DNA of 64,000 nucleotides from Phlyctochytrium arcticum (lineage: Eukaryota > Chytridiomycota > Chytridiomycetes > Chytridiales > Chytridiaceae), in the NCBI GenBank assembly GCA_025602905.1, contig JAHLKI010000002.1, positions 992,001 to 1,056,000 on the forward strand, given 5' to 3'. The position numbers were made by a program, and so were the translations under genes. A model generated the notes under the pieces. The model was given only the letters and a program-made list of their open reading frames with translations, made no database searches and was not told the DNA's origin. Positions 46,501-58,807 of the stretch are shown one piece after another. Numbering within the stretch: position 1 is the first letter of the stretch; each line of letters begins with the position of its first letter.

Positions 46501-48078
46501 GCCGAGCTGTTGCTGAGAAATCTGCCTGGAAGCCGTATCCATTGATCCCTGCACAAATATGGTGCCGTTCTGACTTCCTTGCAACTGCTGTTGCGAAAGT
46601 TGTCGCTTAGCCAAGTTGTCATTTGTGCTGTTCCTTGTAGAAACAAGATCTGAATTGGATAATTGACGTGCGCTGAGTTGCTGCTGAGAGACTCGCGTTG
46701 ACTGTGGATTTGTTGTCCCATTCGCGAGATTGCGGCTGCTGGTAGCAAGTTGCTGATGCGATGCTTGACGGGAGGGCTCATCAGAAAAATCGGCGCTGTA
46801 TCGCGCTTCATCCAACTGCTCTCTAGACGACCGGGTGTTGTTCAAATACTGCTCATCCGTCTGTCGATTAGCGGCGTTCACGTTTCCATGGGGGTCCTGC
46901 AACTGCTGGCGTGAGTTTGATTGCCTATTTAAATCTTGTTGTGACATCTGCCTTTGCTGCGTTGATGTTGGTGCATCCGCAAAGCCTAAATTGTCACTAA
47001 GGCCTCTTTGCGATCCTCGTATAGACTGGGGATGATTTTTGTCGGCAAAATCTGTGCTGTTCTGCGCTTCTCTCAGCCGCTCCGTGGATTTGTGCCGATC
47101 ATCTAGTTGCTGGTGAGACCTTTGTCGAGATGGCACATCCGTCTCAGTTTCGGAAAAATCCTCACTGTATTGACTTTGAGGCAGGACCTGACGGGATGCG
47201 CTTTGAGAACCGTGAACATCTCTCTGAGAACCCACACGAGAATTGTCTACGCGTGGCTGCGACTCGCGCGTGTTGAGACCGCTAGGCCCATGTTCACTGT
47301 CGCTCAAACGCGATTGACTATTTTGAAGGGAAGACTTAGGCTGCTTTACAGAGTGGCTCACATTAATTTGCTGTTGTGATTGCTGCCGCGACTCGGGTTT
47401 TGGGTCGTCAGCAAAGTTAACGCTACGCCGACTCTTGGCCAGCTGCGAATGGCTTTTGCTGAGTTTAGACTCTGATTGATATTGCTGTGCATCCCGCTGT
47501 GGTGCTTCAAATTGATTTTCCAGTCTTGTTGCACTCTTGTTAAGATGATTACTCTCGGTTAGTCGCGTCTGACTTTTGTTGTGCTGCGCAGGTGAATTGC
47601 GCAGGTCACCCTGGGGAGTGATGCCCGAATTGCCACCAGGTCGTGATTGGTAAATTTGGCTAGCTGATTGTGTGGTAGACCCAGTCTCGAAATCATCGTC
47701 ACCGTACATATTGTCTGTAGAGCTGGTGTATGCAGCGTTTGGCGCGTCCAGCGACGACATCTGCTCCTTTGCCACAACCTTCTCCCCCGATGGTATATCA
47801 TCAAAGTCTTCATCATATTGTCCGTATCCATTTTCGTTCTCTTGCTGCCTTGGTGCAAACTCTGATACGGGTCCTTTTACCGAGTTCTGCGACCGGGCAA
47901 TCAAGTTGTTATTCGCACTGCTGCCAAGAACGCGGTCATTTTTGGCAGGCATATCCCTGTTGGAATTTTTTCCATCTAGCGTTCCTGTGCCGGCAGAAAT
48001 CTCAAAATCACTTCTATATTGATATCCTCCCAGATCTTGACTTGAGCTTCCGTCAAAGTCCGCATCGTAGTCGTCCAT
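43588..48078 (-). CDS. CAP-Gly protein with long YS-x-DF repeat region
   Basis: Six exons join in frame to about 1,384 aa: 44914-48078, about 44680-44835, 44537-44611, 44381-44467, 43811-44318 and 43588-43751. The first exon (1,055 codons, from MDDYDADFDG) alternates two short motifs roughly 12-16 times. One is an aromatic-Ser-x-Asp-Phe-acidic motif (YSADFSDE, YSGDFSD, YSTEFDE, YSSDFGEED). The other is SRQ-x-S-x-QQL (KRQLSQQQL, SRQISQQQL, SRQASHQQL). Short helical exons follow (LVSKLKHQLAALKEQTGER; LVQKLRREIRHLRFHRN). The C-terminus is a CAP-Gly domain: LGDKISVFFRGERCSGRVAY, GTWCGVHLEQPVGKHDG, HRYFECPPKHGLLIKV. CAP-Gly domains bind tubulin or EB1 C-terminal EEY/F tails; GKHDG is the tail-binding motif. 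CEP350 also carries a C-terminal CAP-Gly domain, so a centriolar role is possible, but homology is unproven. Exon 5 could be read in another frame at its 5' end. Confidence 0.82.
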
Positions 48079-48378
48079 CTTCTGTTTGATCTGATCTTGG
48101 TGTTCGGTGGTTCCCACACCTGCCAAACTGATGCTACTAATTAACAGCCGCTAATGGGCATCATCCAGGAAATGGCCTAAATTTCGCCGGTGGGGATCAT
48201 GAACTATCGGAACATTATGTCAAAATGACTCCTCCGTTTTAAGAGTAAAGCTTAAGCTTGTCCGTATATTGAAAAAACCGCCGTTATGAAACTTGCTATT
48301 TTTAGATAGGTTGTGAGAGAAGCTTTCAAAAACACTTTGCGCATCAAAAATCCTCCAGCGCGAGCGGATTAAGATACA
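48079..48378. promoter_or_regulatory. Shared divergent promoter, CAP-Gly gene and kinase
   Basis: Exactly 300 bp separate the two start codons of oppositely transcribed genes. The segment is AT-rich. No specific element was identified. Confidence 0.5.
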
Positions 48379-50375
48379 ATGACAATTGACTGGAGCGACC
48401 TTTTAATTACCGACGACATATCCAAGGGTTCTTTTGGCGTGGTCAAAAGGTAGCAGCGGCTTTGGCTTTGATGCATATAATTCTTTCTAATTTCTTTTAG
48501 AGCAGAGTACCTGGTATGAATAATTGAACGACTCAAAATCCTCAGTATGGGATCTGAATCCGAAACAGGGCACAGATGTAGCAGTGAAGGAATTTTTGGA
48601 TCTTAAAGATGTTCCAGGCTTTGATTTACAAAAATATATCGGACGGGAATTGGAAATCCTGAGGTGCGACCGGTGGCAGTACTTGCCGTGAATTGGTTAT
48701 TAAATGTTGACTTTATCAGTTCTTCAAGACACCCCAACGTGGTTCAGTTTATGGGGACTTCAACTTATGAAAACAAGGTACATTCTCGAATAGATACAGA
48801 TGTGTCCGCCCCCTGAGAAAAAATGATTAAAATCGGGTAGAATAGGTGTATCTAGTGACAGAGTTTGTCAGTGGAGGAAACTTGAAAAAGCTCCTTATGG
48901 ATCCCAGCAAGCGTTGCAGCTGGCGAATGCGAGTTAGTTTTGCCATTGAGTAAGGCACTCGATTTCGCACAAACAAAAGCCGTGGTGCTTATCTGCGCTC
49001 TGTAGCATCGCCCGAGCACTTGTGTACCTTCATGCCCATCACTTTATTCATCGGTATGAATAATTGCGCAATCTATTATACCTGAATACCACTAACGCAT
49101 AACATTTACAGAGATCTGAAATCAGAGAATCTCTTGTTGACAGAAAATCATCGTTTAAAGCTGTGTGATTTCGGGTTGTCGCGGTATGACATGATCAGAA
49201 TCATTATGGCGGCCATGAAGCTGAGCTTTATCACAGAGAAATTGCACGGACCGTTGAGGAGCGACGGCGGTTATCGTTTTGTGGAACTGATGGCTACATG
49301 GCACCGGAGATTATTTTGGCCATGGACTTTAATGAGCAAGTGGATGTTTTCTCGTTTGGTGTCATTCTATGCGAGATCATTACCTGGACGGTCGCGGAAG
49401 AGGAAAAGTTTAAGCGGGAAGTTCCATACTTTGGCGTTGACCCGGCGACAGTTGAGGCGGATCCTGGGTGTCCATCAGCTCTGCGTGAGATTGCCCTTTC
49501 ATGTACAGAATCTGCACCGGAAAAGCGACCCCCGCTGATAGAGGTACTACAAAAGCTTCGAAAGCTAGAGGTAGACTTGGCCAAGGAAGAGCCCGTACAC
49601 ATTGGTCTGGCCACGGGCCCAACGTCAGATTCTGGCCTGAAGCGAAGCGAATCAGGTATAAGCGTCGACAGCATTGACGCCGGTGATCGGGATTCACCAC
49701 ATTCTAGTGAGTTCGGAGAGGTAATGTGCGAAAGATCATACAAAATAACCCTGGGAACATTCTTAGTGGGTAGATCACGGTCGCGTTCGCATACAGCCTC
49801 ACAAACAGACATTCATACAAACAAAGTTGGATCAACCGTCTTTTCCGCTAACTATACCACTTCCTTCCTCGGCTCCGCACATCCAAGCGACGAGCACCTC
49901 GATTCACAAGCTTCTCCACAGCCCATTACCACTGGCTCATCCCCCATCCGTCGCATTGGGCATTTTGTCCCACACCGCTTTTCGCTCGTTTCTACTCCGA
50001 CATTCACCAAGTGCGAGGGGTATGTCCCATGTTTGTCTCGTGTTGCTTCCCTTTTGCATTCTAAAGTACTTTCATCAGCTGCCATAAACGAATAGGTTTG
50101 GGCAAGCGTCATCTGCAATGCGACGGTAGGGGGGAGCACTGTCCAGATTCCCCGTTCCTTTCTTAACAACTTATCCTACAGAGTGCACAACCGTATTTCA
50201 TAAATCGTGTGCAGGAAATGCACCGCCCACATGTGGCCTACCGCCAGATTTGCGGAATTCACTGGCGATTCTCGAGCCGCAGAGCGCATCCGGTTCGCAT
50301 AACCGCCAGTGGACCGGAGGCAGTGCCGGTAGTGGTGTTAAAGGTTCACGAGAAAAAGTTGTGGTTGTATCATAG
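48379..50375 (+). CDS. TKL-type protein kinase with C-terminal C1 zinc domain
   Basis: The kinase starts MTIDWSDLLITDDISKGSFG. A micro-exon of about 11 nt appears to link VVK to VWDLNPKQGTDVAVKEFL, which carries the ATP-binding Lys. Then come GRELEILR, SSRHPNVVQFMGTS, VYLVTEFVSGGNLKKLL, the catalytic loop FIHRDLKSENLLLTENH, CDFGLSR, and after an intron EIARTVEERRRLSFCGTDGY then MAPEIILAMDFNEQVDVFSF. All catalytic residues are present. DVFSFGVILCEII and the C-lobe are closest to LIMK/TESK. After about 190 Ser-rich linker residues, three exons build a phorbol-ester-type C1 domain: HRFSLVSTPTFTKCEGC, HKRIGLGKRHLQCDEC, TTVFHKSCAGNAPPTCG. All zinc ligands are there. Kinases usually carry C1 before the catalytic domain (Raf, PKC), so the C-terminal position is unusual. 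A role with the adjacent CAP-Gly protein is conjecture. Confidence 0.85.
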
Positions 50376-50799
50376 TCGCTATAAACATGGTAGTATGGGC
50401 AAGTCCTGCTCAGCGCAACCCGAGATTTTCCCGCCAAAAATTTACGTAAGCAATGTCCGACGGTCCGAACGATTTCCGCGACAACTGATGGGTGCTATAC
50501 TGATGTAAATTCTAATGTAAAGGAGTGCTAAGAAGTGAATGAAATGATCGAACATATGCTAAAATATAAGTGGGAGGATGTTCACCGCGCCAAACTGTGT
50601 AATAGGTGCAAACTACGCCCTAAAAACCGACAGCATGAGATTGTCATGGGGTATGGAAATGGACCCCAAACGTCAAACGCAGAACGCATCGATGTGAGGC
50701 TGAGATATCTCAATCTAGACAATGTTTGTAAGAAAGTGAGTAATTGTTCATGGTGTAGCGGCGCAACCAGCGCCTGAGGGGCAGGCGAGTACCCTGTCT
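50376..50799. other. Convergent 3' flanks, no gene seen
   Basis: About 420 bp between the kinase stop and the stop of the transposase-like gene. No convincing ORF is present; TTACGTAA occurs near 50445. Confidence 0.45.
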
Positions 50800-53687
50800 T
50801 TACGCACCTTCAACATCACGCGCTGGAACCTTGTCAATGTTCTTCCAAAAGTTGGTCAGCGATTGCTTGGCAATCCACTGAAACATGCTGGGGCACTTGC
50901 AATCATCTGTTAGGCATCCGCAGCCTGCACGATCTCCTGTCAACGAATTCGTGTTTAAGAAATCCCGCGTCTTCTGGGCTTTGGCTGATGGCTTCGCTGG
51001 CCCATTGGTGATGTCGCCAAGAGGGGATTTAGACGATGGCTTCGGCACAGATTGATAATCGACAATATTGACGTGCTTTCCAAGATTAACATACGTCTGA
51101 CGCTTCAGAGGGATTGCGACCAAGCTTTCTCGAAGGGTAACTATGATCTTGTCGGGATTTTCCTTGTTTGCATTTCTTGCTGGACTGGACCCTGGTGTTG
51201 GTAACGATGAAGAGGAGGGAGGGGATTGAACTGGAGGACTTGATGGGGATGGAAGAGGAGAATTTGGGCTGGGTGGAGGGGGAGGCCTTACCACAAGGTT
51301 GTAGTGGGGCACATTGGACCAATACGACAACTTTCCAGTTTGTCCTTTTACGTCAAACGAGAAGGATAGAAGGGTAGAAAAAAGATCTTTCAGATGAGAA
51401 ACCATTCTGGGAACAATATCGTCCATCGCCTTCTCCAAGGGAAGCGGTGCACTGGACTTCTCATCATCATCTTCTTCATCATTGTCATGATCATCCGTCG
51501 GGATCGGAAGTCCGCGAAGCTGGAATTCGCGTTCAGTCATCTCTGCCAGCTGCTTGAGGGCAGATTCCCCCCTCATGGCTGTGATAAGGAACGCTTTCCG
51601 GGTCACTTGATCGTTGGTATCATAAAAGCGGATAGCAGCGCGAAGGATGGAATGAAAGACCTCTAGGTCTTCGCTGGAAAACGTGGAGAATAGGACAGAG
51701 ACGAGGACATCCTGTGGGAGGTGGGCCGGCAATTTCTCCAAGAGGGCGAGCTGGAATAGGATAATGTTCACGTAATTCTTCTTCTCCAGACGGGTGAACA
51801 ATGGGAAGAGGCGCTGCAGACACATCTTGATCTGACCAAGATCACCGCTGGCTAACAAGTATGGGCAGTCCACGGAAAGAGGAATAGCCTCCTCAAAAAC
51901 CCACAAGATGGCATCGATCATAGCCTTGCGGACGGGTGTAGCGTCAGGATGATTGGCCGCCAACTTGTAGGTTTTTAGAAGTTCCTCTCGACATTCTTGC
52001 CATGCGGTCATGGCAAGGGCCAGCATAGCTGTTCTGCGTTTAGGTCGCATCTTGATTGGCGTGGTGTTCTCAATCTCGGGGTACCCAGCAATCCAGAGGG
52101 GATGAATCAGCGTCCAAGCATGTATGAGGATGGCCTCTTGAGAGTTGAGTGATACATGCATCAAGTCGGGTACTGCCAGTACATGTGGTTGTAAAGCCTG
52201 GTACTTTGGGGATCTGAGAAGCTTGTTGACGTACATCCATACGTAAAAATCCCCGGCCAGCACAAAGGACTGTTTGTGTGCAAGATCCTCGCCAGGATAG
52301 CCTACTTTGGACAGAAAAGCCTCTATGTTGTCCATGACGGGCTTAAGGTCATCAGCTGACTTCATGGGATTATTATCGCTCCCGATAATATGGAAGTCTT
52401 CCTGAGATGCCGCCTTCGTTGCCATGCTATAAGCATACATTTTCTTGGAGAGAACTTCGCCATTGCGCAACTTGGCATAGCTTTCGCTTCCGGGGCCTTC
52501 GATGACCTGGGGGATCCACGACACGTCCTGCAGGAGAGAGGCATTCAAACTTCCAATACCAGGGGGAAGTGGTTTGAGGTCTCGATGAAGCTTCACTGCA
52601 TAGTTGGCAGTTGTTCTTGCGCTCGTAAACTTGCCTGGCGCATTAGCTGTGCTTGGTATGGCGCGAATCTGACACCAGTGAAAATCGTCAATCGTGACTA
52701 CAAGAAGGGGGTTTGTTTGGAGAATGTCCTTCACCACGGCTTCTTGCGACTCCAGGATTAGATCGTTTGAACGGGCAACCGACTTTGACGGATTGTAGCA
52801 GATCCCTACTCTCGAAAAGTATCGCTGCAGGGTATATGACTTGTGACAGTGCGCTGCCGAAGGCAGCATTCTTGACAAGAATGCCGCGCACTGTGAGATG
52901 ACTGACCGATCATCTGCCGTCCAACGATTCGTTTGATATAGTCGCACCTCCTATCCATGGTATGGGCTTCATAGCAGATGGAAAAAATAATTTTTCTCTT
53001 CATGCGGTCCCTGTAGACCACGGATTGAAGTGGTGTGTCCTTGAAGCCAATCGAGGTGGCCTTGAGCTCGTACAGACGTGGGTATGCCGCAATGAATCCA
53101 TCGACATCGACAAAGGGATTCCCGTCGAAAGGACGTTTGATAAAGTCCAACATGGCTTTATTCAAGTCATTCACCGTTGCGGGATCCTCTTCATCCGGTT
53201 TCGAAGGAGTGATAATGGTGATGGCATCCAAGTTCTCCGGCTCATCATGATCAACCATTATGACTACGGCTTCATCCTCATCTGCATTTGCTTCCGGCGA
53301 TTCATCTGGTACACTTTCCACAGGTCGGAAGAATCCGTATTTATACCATCGAGATCGACACCCTTCGCAAGCATACGGGGCAGCGGCCCTACGCGCAAGC
53401 TGAGGCTTCACACCATTCATCGCCAGCTTACCGAGCTCGTCATATCCAAACTTGTAAAATCGTGAGGAGTTCTTGGTCCCACAACCAAAACAGCCGGGTA
53501 TAAAGTACCACTTGCCGTTCTTTCTTCCAGGCACTTCATAGAACCAAACGCGTGAGCCTACAGCCTGAGGATTTCCGAGGTTCAAGAAAAAAGGCAAATG
53601 ACGAAGGAATTACGATCAGTAGACTGTAGCGGCGCTTGATGTTCAAGTTGATCAAGATGCCCATCTCACCTTCCTCTTCGGCGGCAT
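50800..53687 (-). pseudogene. Putative transposase-like gene (DUF6589-like), frameshifted
   Basis: Exon 1 is tiny (MPPKRK, 53670-53687) and splices into AVGSRVWFYEVPGRKNGKW (from 53564). Two C-x2-C pairs follow (PGCFGCG and YACEGCRSRWYKYGFF), suggesting a zinc ribbon. Near 52945 the reading frame shifts by one base with no usable intron, then remains open for 700 codons. The core reads LLVVTIDDFHWCQIR, VLAGDFYVWMYVNKLLRS and VPDLMHVSLNSQEAILIHAW. This order (an acidic strand, GDF, then P-x-H-x-SLN) resembles the DUF6589-type proteins that are multi-copy in some fungi and animals and are suspected to be mobile. The tail is Pro/Ser-rich and ends with GCGCLTDDCKCPSMFQW, a second Cys cluster. The frameshift argues for a recently broken element; a read error is the alternative. 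The family call is from memory and tentative. Confidence 0.55.
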
Positions 53688-54178
53688 GCTGTCACTTGCG
53701 CGTCGGAATACTAAAGATCCTGTCAGAAAAGGTTCGGATAAAGTCACAGAGTCTCCTTCCCATACCGGTTGAGGTGAGTTTCGAGAGTTTACTGGAGGTG
53801 TGTAGTGCAAAAGATCGCGTGGAAATGGACAGATGGTGAACGAATGTTTTGCAAAAACGTACAGTAAAACGGCCAGGTCGGATCAGCTTACTTAATGCTA
53901 CAATGACTGTGCCTCCCTATTGTAAAACTCTGGTTGCGCTGAGAAGTCCTGCGAGGCGACGCGACGCGCTTTGCTGGTCGGTGAAATCCGCTTGCTTACT
54001 AATGCTGCGCCACGGCTGGAATGCACTGCGATGGGTTCCTCTGCGAGGAGGCTTTTTTCCCCATAGCAACGGCCCATTTTGCCCGGCAGCGCCCCGTCGC
54101 AACTGGCTGCGTCTTTAGGAAAAAGCTGCTGCCAATCCCTCCATCGTCCTCATTACCCTCCCTTTCCTGCTGCCCACG
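53688..54178. promoter_or_regulatory. Upstream region of ATP synthase beta
   Basis: About 490 bp between the divergent starts of the transposase-like gene and the ATP synthase beta gene. No coding sequence is supported. A pyrimidine-rich stretch precedes the ATP2 start (54150-54175). Confidence 0.45.
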
Positions 54179-56143
<1,965 letters not shown>

Positions 56144-56942
56144 ACGGCTTCATCCCATCATTGCACAAATTGTAAAGAGAACGGAAAATCAGAAATCTTT
56201 CATACCATTCAGTGGTGAACCGTGTGACATTTCTCAGGTTCTCGTTGCATTGTAGCCTCACGCCGTACCGAATGTATTTAGACAATTAGCCTCTGCGCGA
56301 TCGGTGTGCATTTGCATTTCGACACTGTTGGGGTTTGGGAGAGGGCCGTTTTTTCCGATCATATTTAGTACTCTGTTTTTTTAATTCCATGTAGGTTTCA
56401 GCACGCAAACATGTGCTTCCATTTCCATCCATCCAAAATCAAGAAGGTCCTCATTATCGTAGCAATTTTCGTGTTTCGAGCCTTCTTTCCCAATGTGCGA
56501 TGCGGAACTCAAGGGTTTTGCCCATGTCGCCAGTAAGTCCAGTGGGAATAGCTGCAGATACCGTGCCGATCTTATTCCCATGCCTTCCACATCACCTCGA
56601 CAGTACACCAAAGAATCTACACATGCCCCATGGTCAGAGTCCCTCTCCTACATATGCGTTTTGCTTTCCGGTGCTTTACTTCATTCCGAAGCTATCAGAT
56701 TCCTGTACTTGATGGAAAACTCCTTTGCTAATCTTCCAGAGTTGTTGAAAACTCTTGGCTGTTCCAGTCAGACCTCTCAGACCTCTATCTTGTCATTAAA
56801 TCTTTATCGCGAGTTCTTGTATGTGTGATGTCCAAGCATTCTTTCCCTGCATTTTAATGTTCAGATACTCGCTTTTATCGTACCTCTTGCCCGTCGGGTT
56901 GCATATTCACTGCTACTTGAATCCTTGCTGAATACAAAACAG
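56144..56942. other. No supported gene
   Basis: This is the 3' flank of ATP synthase beta followed by AT-rich sequence. A plus frame at 56413-56712 is open, but it shows no domain, no coding composition and no plausible splicing. Confidence 0.4.
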
Positions 56943-57161
56943 TTAGTCTTTCTGTGGGTCGGTAAACCAAGATTTTTTGGTAGCCCATAATCGTCTTTTA
57001 GGCATGAACTTGTGCAACTGAAGAGTAGACTGTTTGTCGCCAAGATTTCTATCCACAGTAGGCGAAAAGTTGAACGCGTCGGCTGACATAAGCGCTGAAC
57101 GCGAGCCGCTGGGAGCAAGCGGCGTGGCGCCAAAGTCCCAAGCGCGGTGAGCAACAACCAT
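56943..57161 (-). CDS. Small hypothetical protein, 72 aa
   Basis: A short open frame from an ATG at 57161 reads MVVAHRAWDFGATPLAPSGS, then DAFNFSPTVDRNLGDKQST, and ends WATKKSWFTDPQKD. Its mix of turns, aromatic residues and basic pairs looks like a real small protein rather than random translation. It is divergent from the LEA-2-like gene at 57444. I do not recognise it. In a flagellated fungus, small axonemal proteins of this size are common and often unannotated, but there is no motif to support that here. Confidence 0.35.
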   Translation of the reverse strand: MVVAHRAWDFGATPLAPSGSRSALMSADAFNFSPTVDRNLGDKQSTLQLHKFMPKRRLWATKKSWFTDPQKD

Positions 57162-57443
57162 GATATGAGCAGACTGAGGCTCTGTTAGAACGGCTATGTT
57201 CGTGCATCAGCGTTGAGTCGGGATTTCAACAGATTTAGATTTGGGATATAGAGTCGGCTTTTCACACCCTCCTGCTACCATCACACTGAAGAACGCATCA
57301 CTCATATCAGCGTCGTAGAATTCAAAGTGGTATGTGGACTCTGGTGAAGGTGTTCTGGGACAAACAGTAACGATCAACTCTGTCAATTTTCAGGAAACTG
57401 TACATCATTATTATAGCCAAACAGTTTGGCCGATAAAAGAGGG

Positions 57444-58807
57444 ATGCCCTCACCTCATGGATTTGAGAGAGAGAAGAGTCTATATGCATTATACGCGGAC
57501 GACAGTCGAGCACAGTCGGGCTTTTACGAGTCGACTCCCCAATACTCGCCATACGCCAATCCAAATCCTGTGCAAACGCAACCACAGGCACCATACCCAG
57601 GATATGACCCATATGGCTATCTCCCCCCACCACAGGCTCAACAGTATGTGACCACCTACTCGGCTGCCTCTGGGCCCCCAGGACCAATGCAACCATATCA
57701 TGTCCCCTACCCTTCCGCTCCACCACCCGCTGCTCTAGCACCCCCACCACCCGCGCCTTATATGTATGAGCAGCAAGCGATGCAACCTCCTCCGCTACCT
57801 CGCCAACTGTATAAACCAGCCCGTCCCCCCGGACAAGGTCCCCCAAAGGAAGATCCGGGATTGTTTCCCGAGAATAGCAAGGTTCCCAGAAACTATGGCA
57901 AGAAAAGGTCCCCTTCAGAATACGAACCGCGACAGCGACAGTCCGTTTCCGCAACAATGGCGCGGAAGATGAAAAAGTTGAAGCGCGGCTGCTGCATGCG
58001 TAATTTCTGCTGCTGCATCCCGCGCAGTAAGCGGGGAAAGACGATATGCTGCCTCTTCACCTTTGTGTTCCTGGCAGGAGTGGGCGTTGCCCTGTTTTTC
58101 CTCTTTCCTCGGTACGTAGTGCATAGATATCTCTGATTTCCGGAATCCCATCAAGCTGACATTTGTTTTTTAGCTCTCCAGACATCCAATTCTTGAGCTT
58201 AGATATCGCCAACTTACCTGGTGGAGGCGTGGTTGACTTTAATCTTCCATCTGCTACCGATCCCTCATTAAAAGTTTTGCTCGGGCTTTCCATGCGGATA
58301 CAGGTATTCAGCGACAACGTTTACAATGTCAACATGGAGCGCATTGATGTCACAGCGTCGGTTGATACCACGGGCGTCTCCAAAGAGACACCCAAACAAT
58401 TGGGCAAGGGCAACAAAACCAACATTATGTTTCCATCGAAACGTAATACAGAGTTTGACATGGGCTTCACACTCCAGTACGAATCTCGCGATGGCTTCAC
58501 AGGACTTGCAACAGACCCCGCGTTTAATATGCTGCTGGCATCTTGTGGTGTAACATCGTTTTTGTCCGGGACCACTGCGGGAAAAGCTGTCAAGATCAAC
58601 TATGTTACTACCGTTTCTATCAACCCACTCAACAAATTGGGAATCAAACCTGCACTAGACGGGTCATTCAATTTCCCATGTCCATTTGCTGAGGAAGGGC
58701 GCCCAAAATTGCAAGCAGCGCTGCAGGGCGTGATAACCGGAACTTTCAAATTGGAAGACCTGGCTAGTTTGTTTAGAGATTTGAGACTCCCTAATGGAAA
58801 AACCTGA
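57444..58807 (+). CDS. Single-pass membrane protein with LEA-2/WHy-like domain
   Basis: Two exons (57444-58111, 58174-58807) give 433 aa. Residues 1 to about 165 are cytosolic-type, disordered and rich in Pro, Tyr and Gln (YPGYDPYGYLPPPQAQQYV). A very basic, Cys-rich segment follows (KKLKRGCCMRNFCCCIPRSK), a likely palmitoylation site, and then one membrane span (TICCLFTFVFLAGVGVALFF). The rest is beta-rich: IQFLSLDIANLPGGGVVDFN, LSMRIQVFSDNVYNVNMERI, DVTASVDTTGV, then a roughly 100-residue tail. This N-in/C-out layout and the beta domain match LEA-2/NDR1-like proteins and fungal relatives, for which membrane, wall or lipid-transfer roles have been proposed. The start is the first in-frame ATG after stop-rich sequence. 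No enzymatic motif is visible. Confidence 0.8.
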
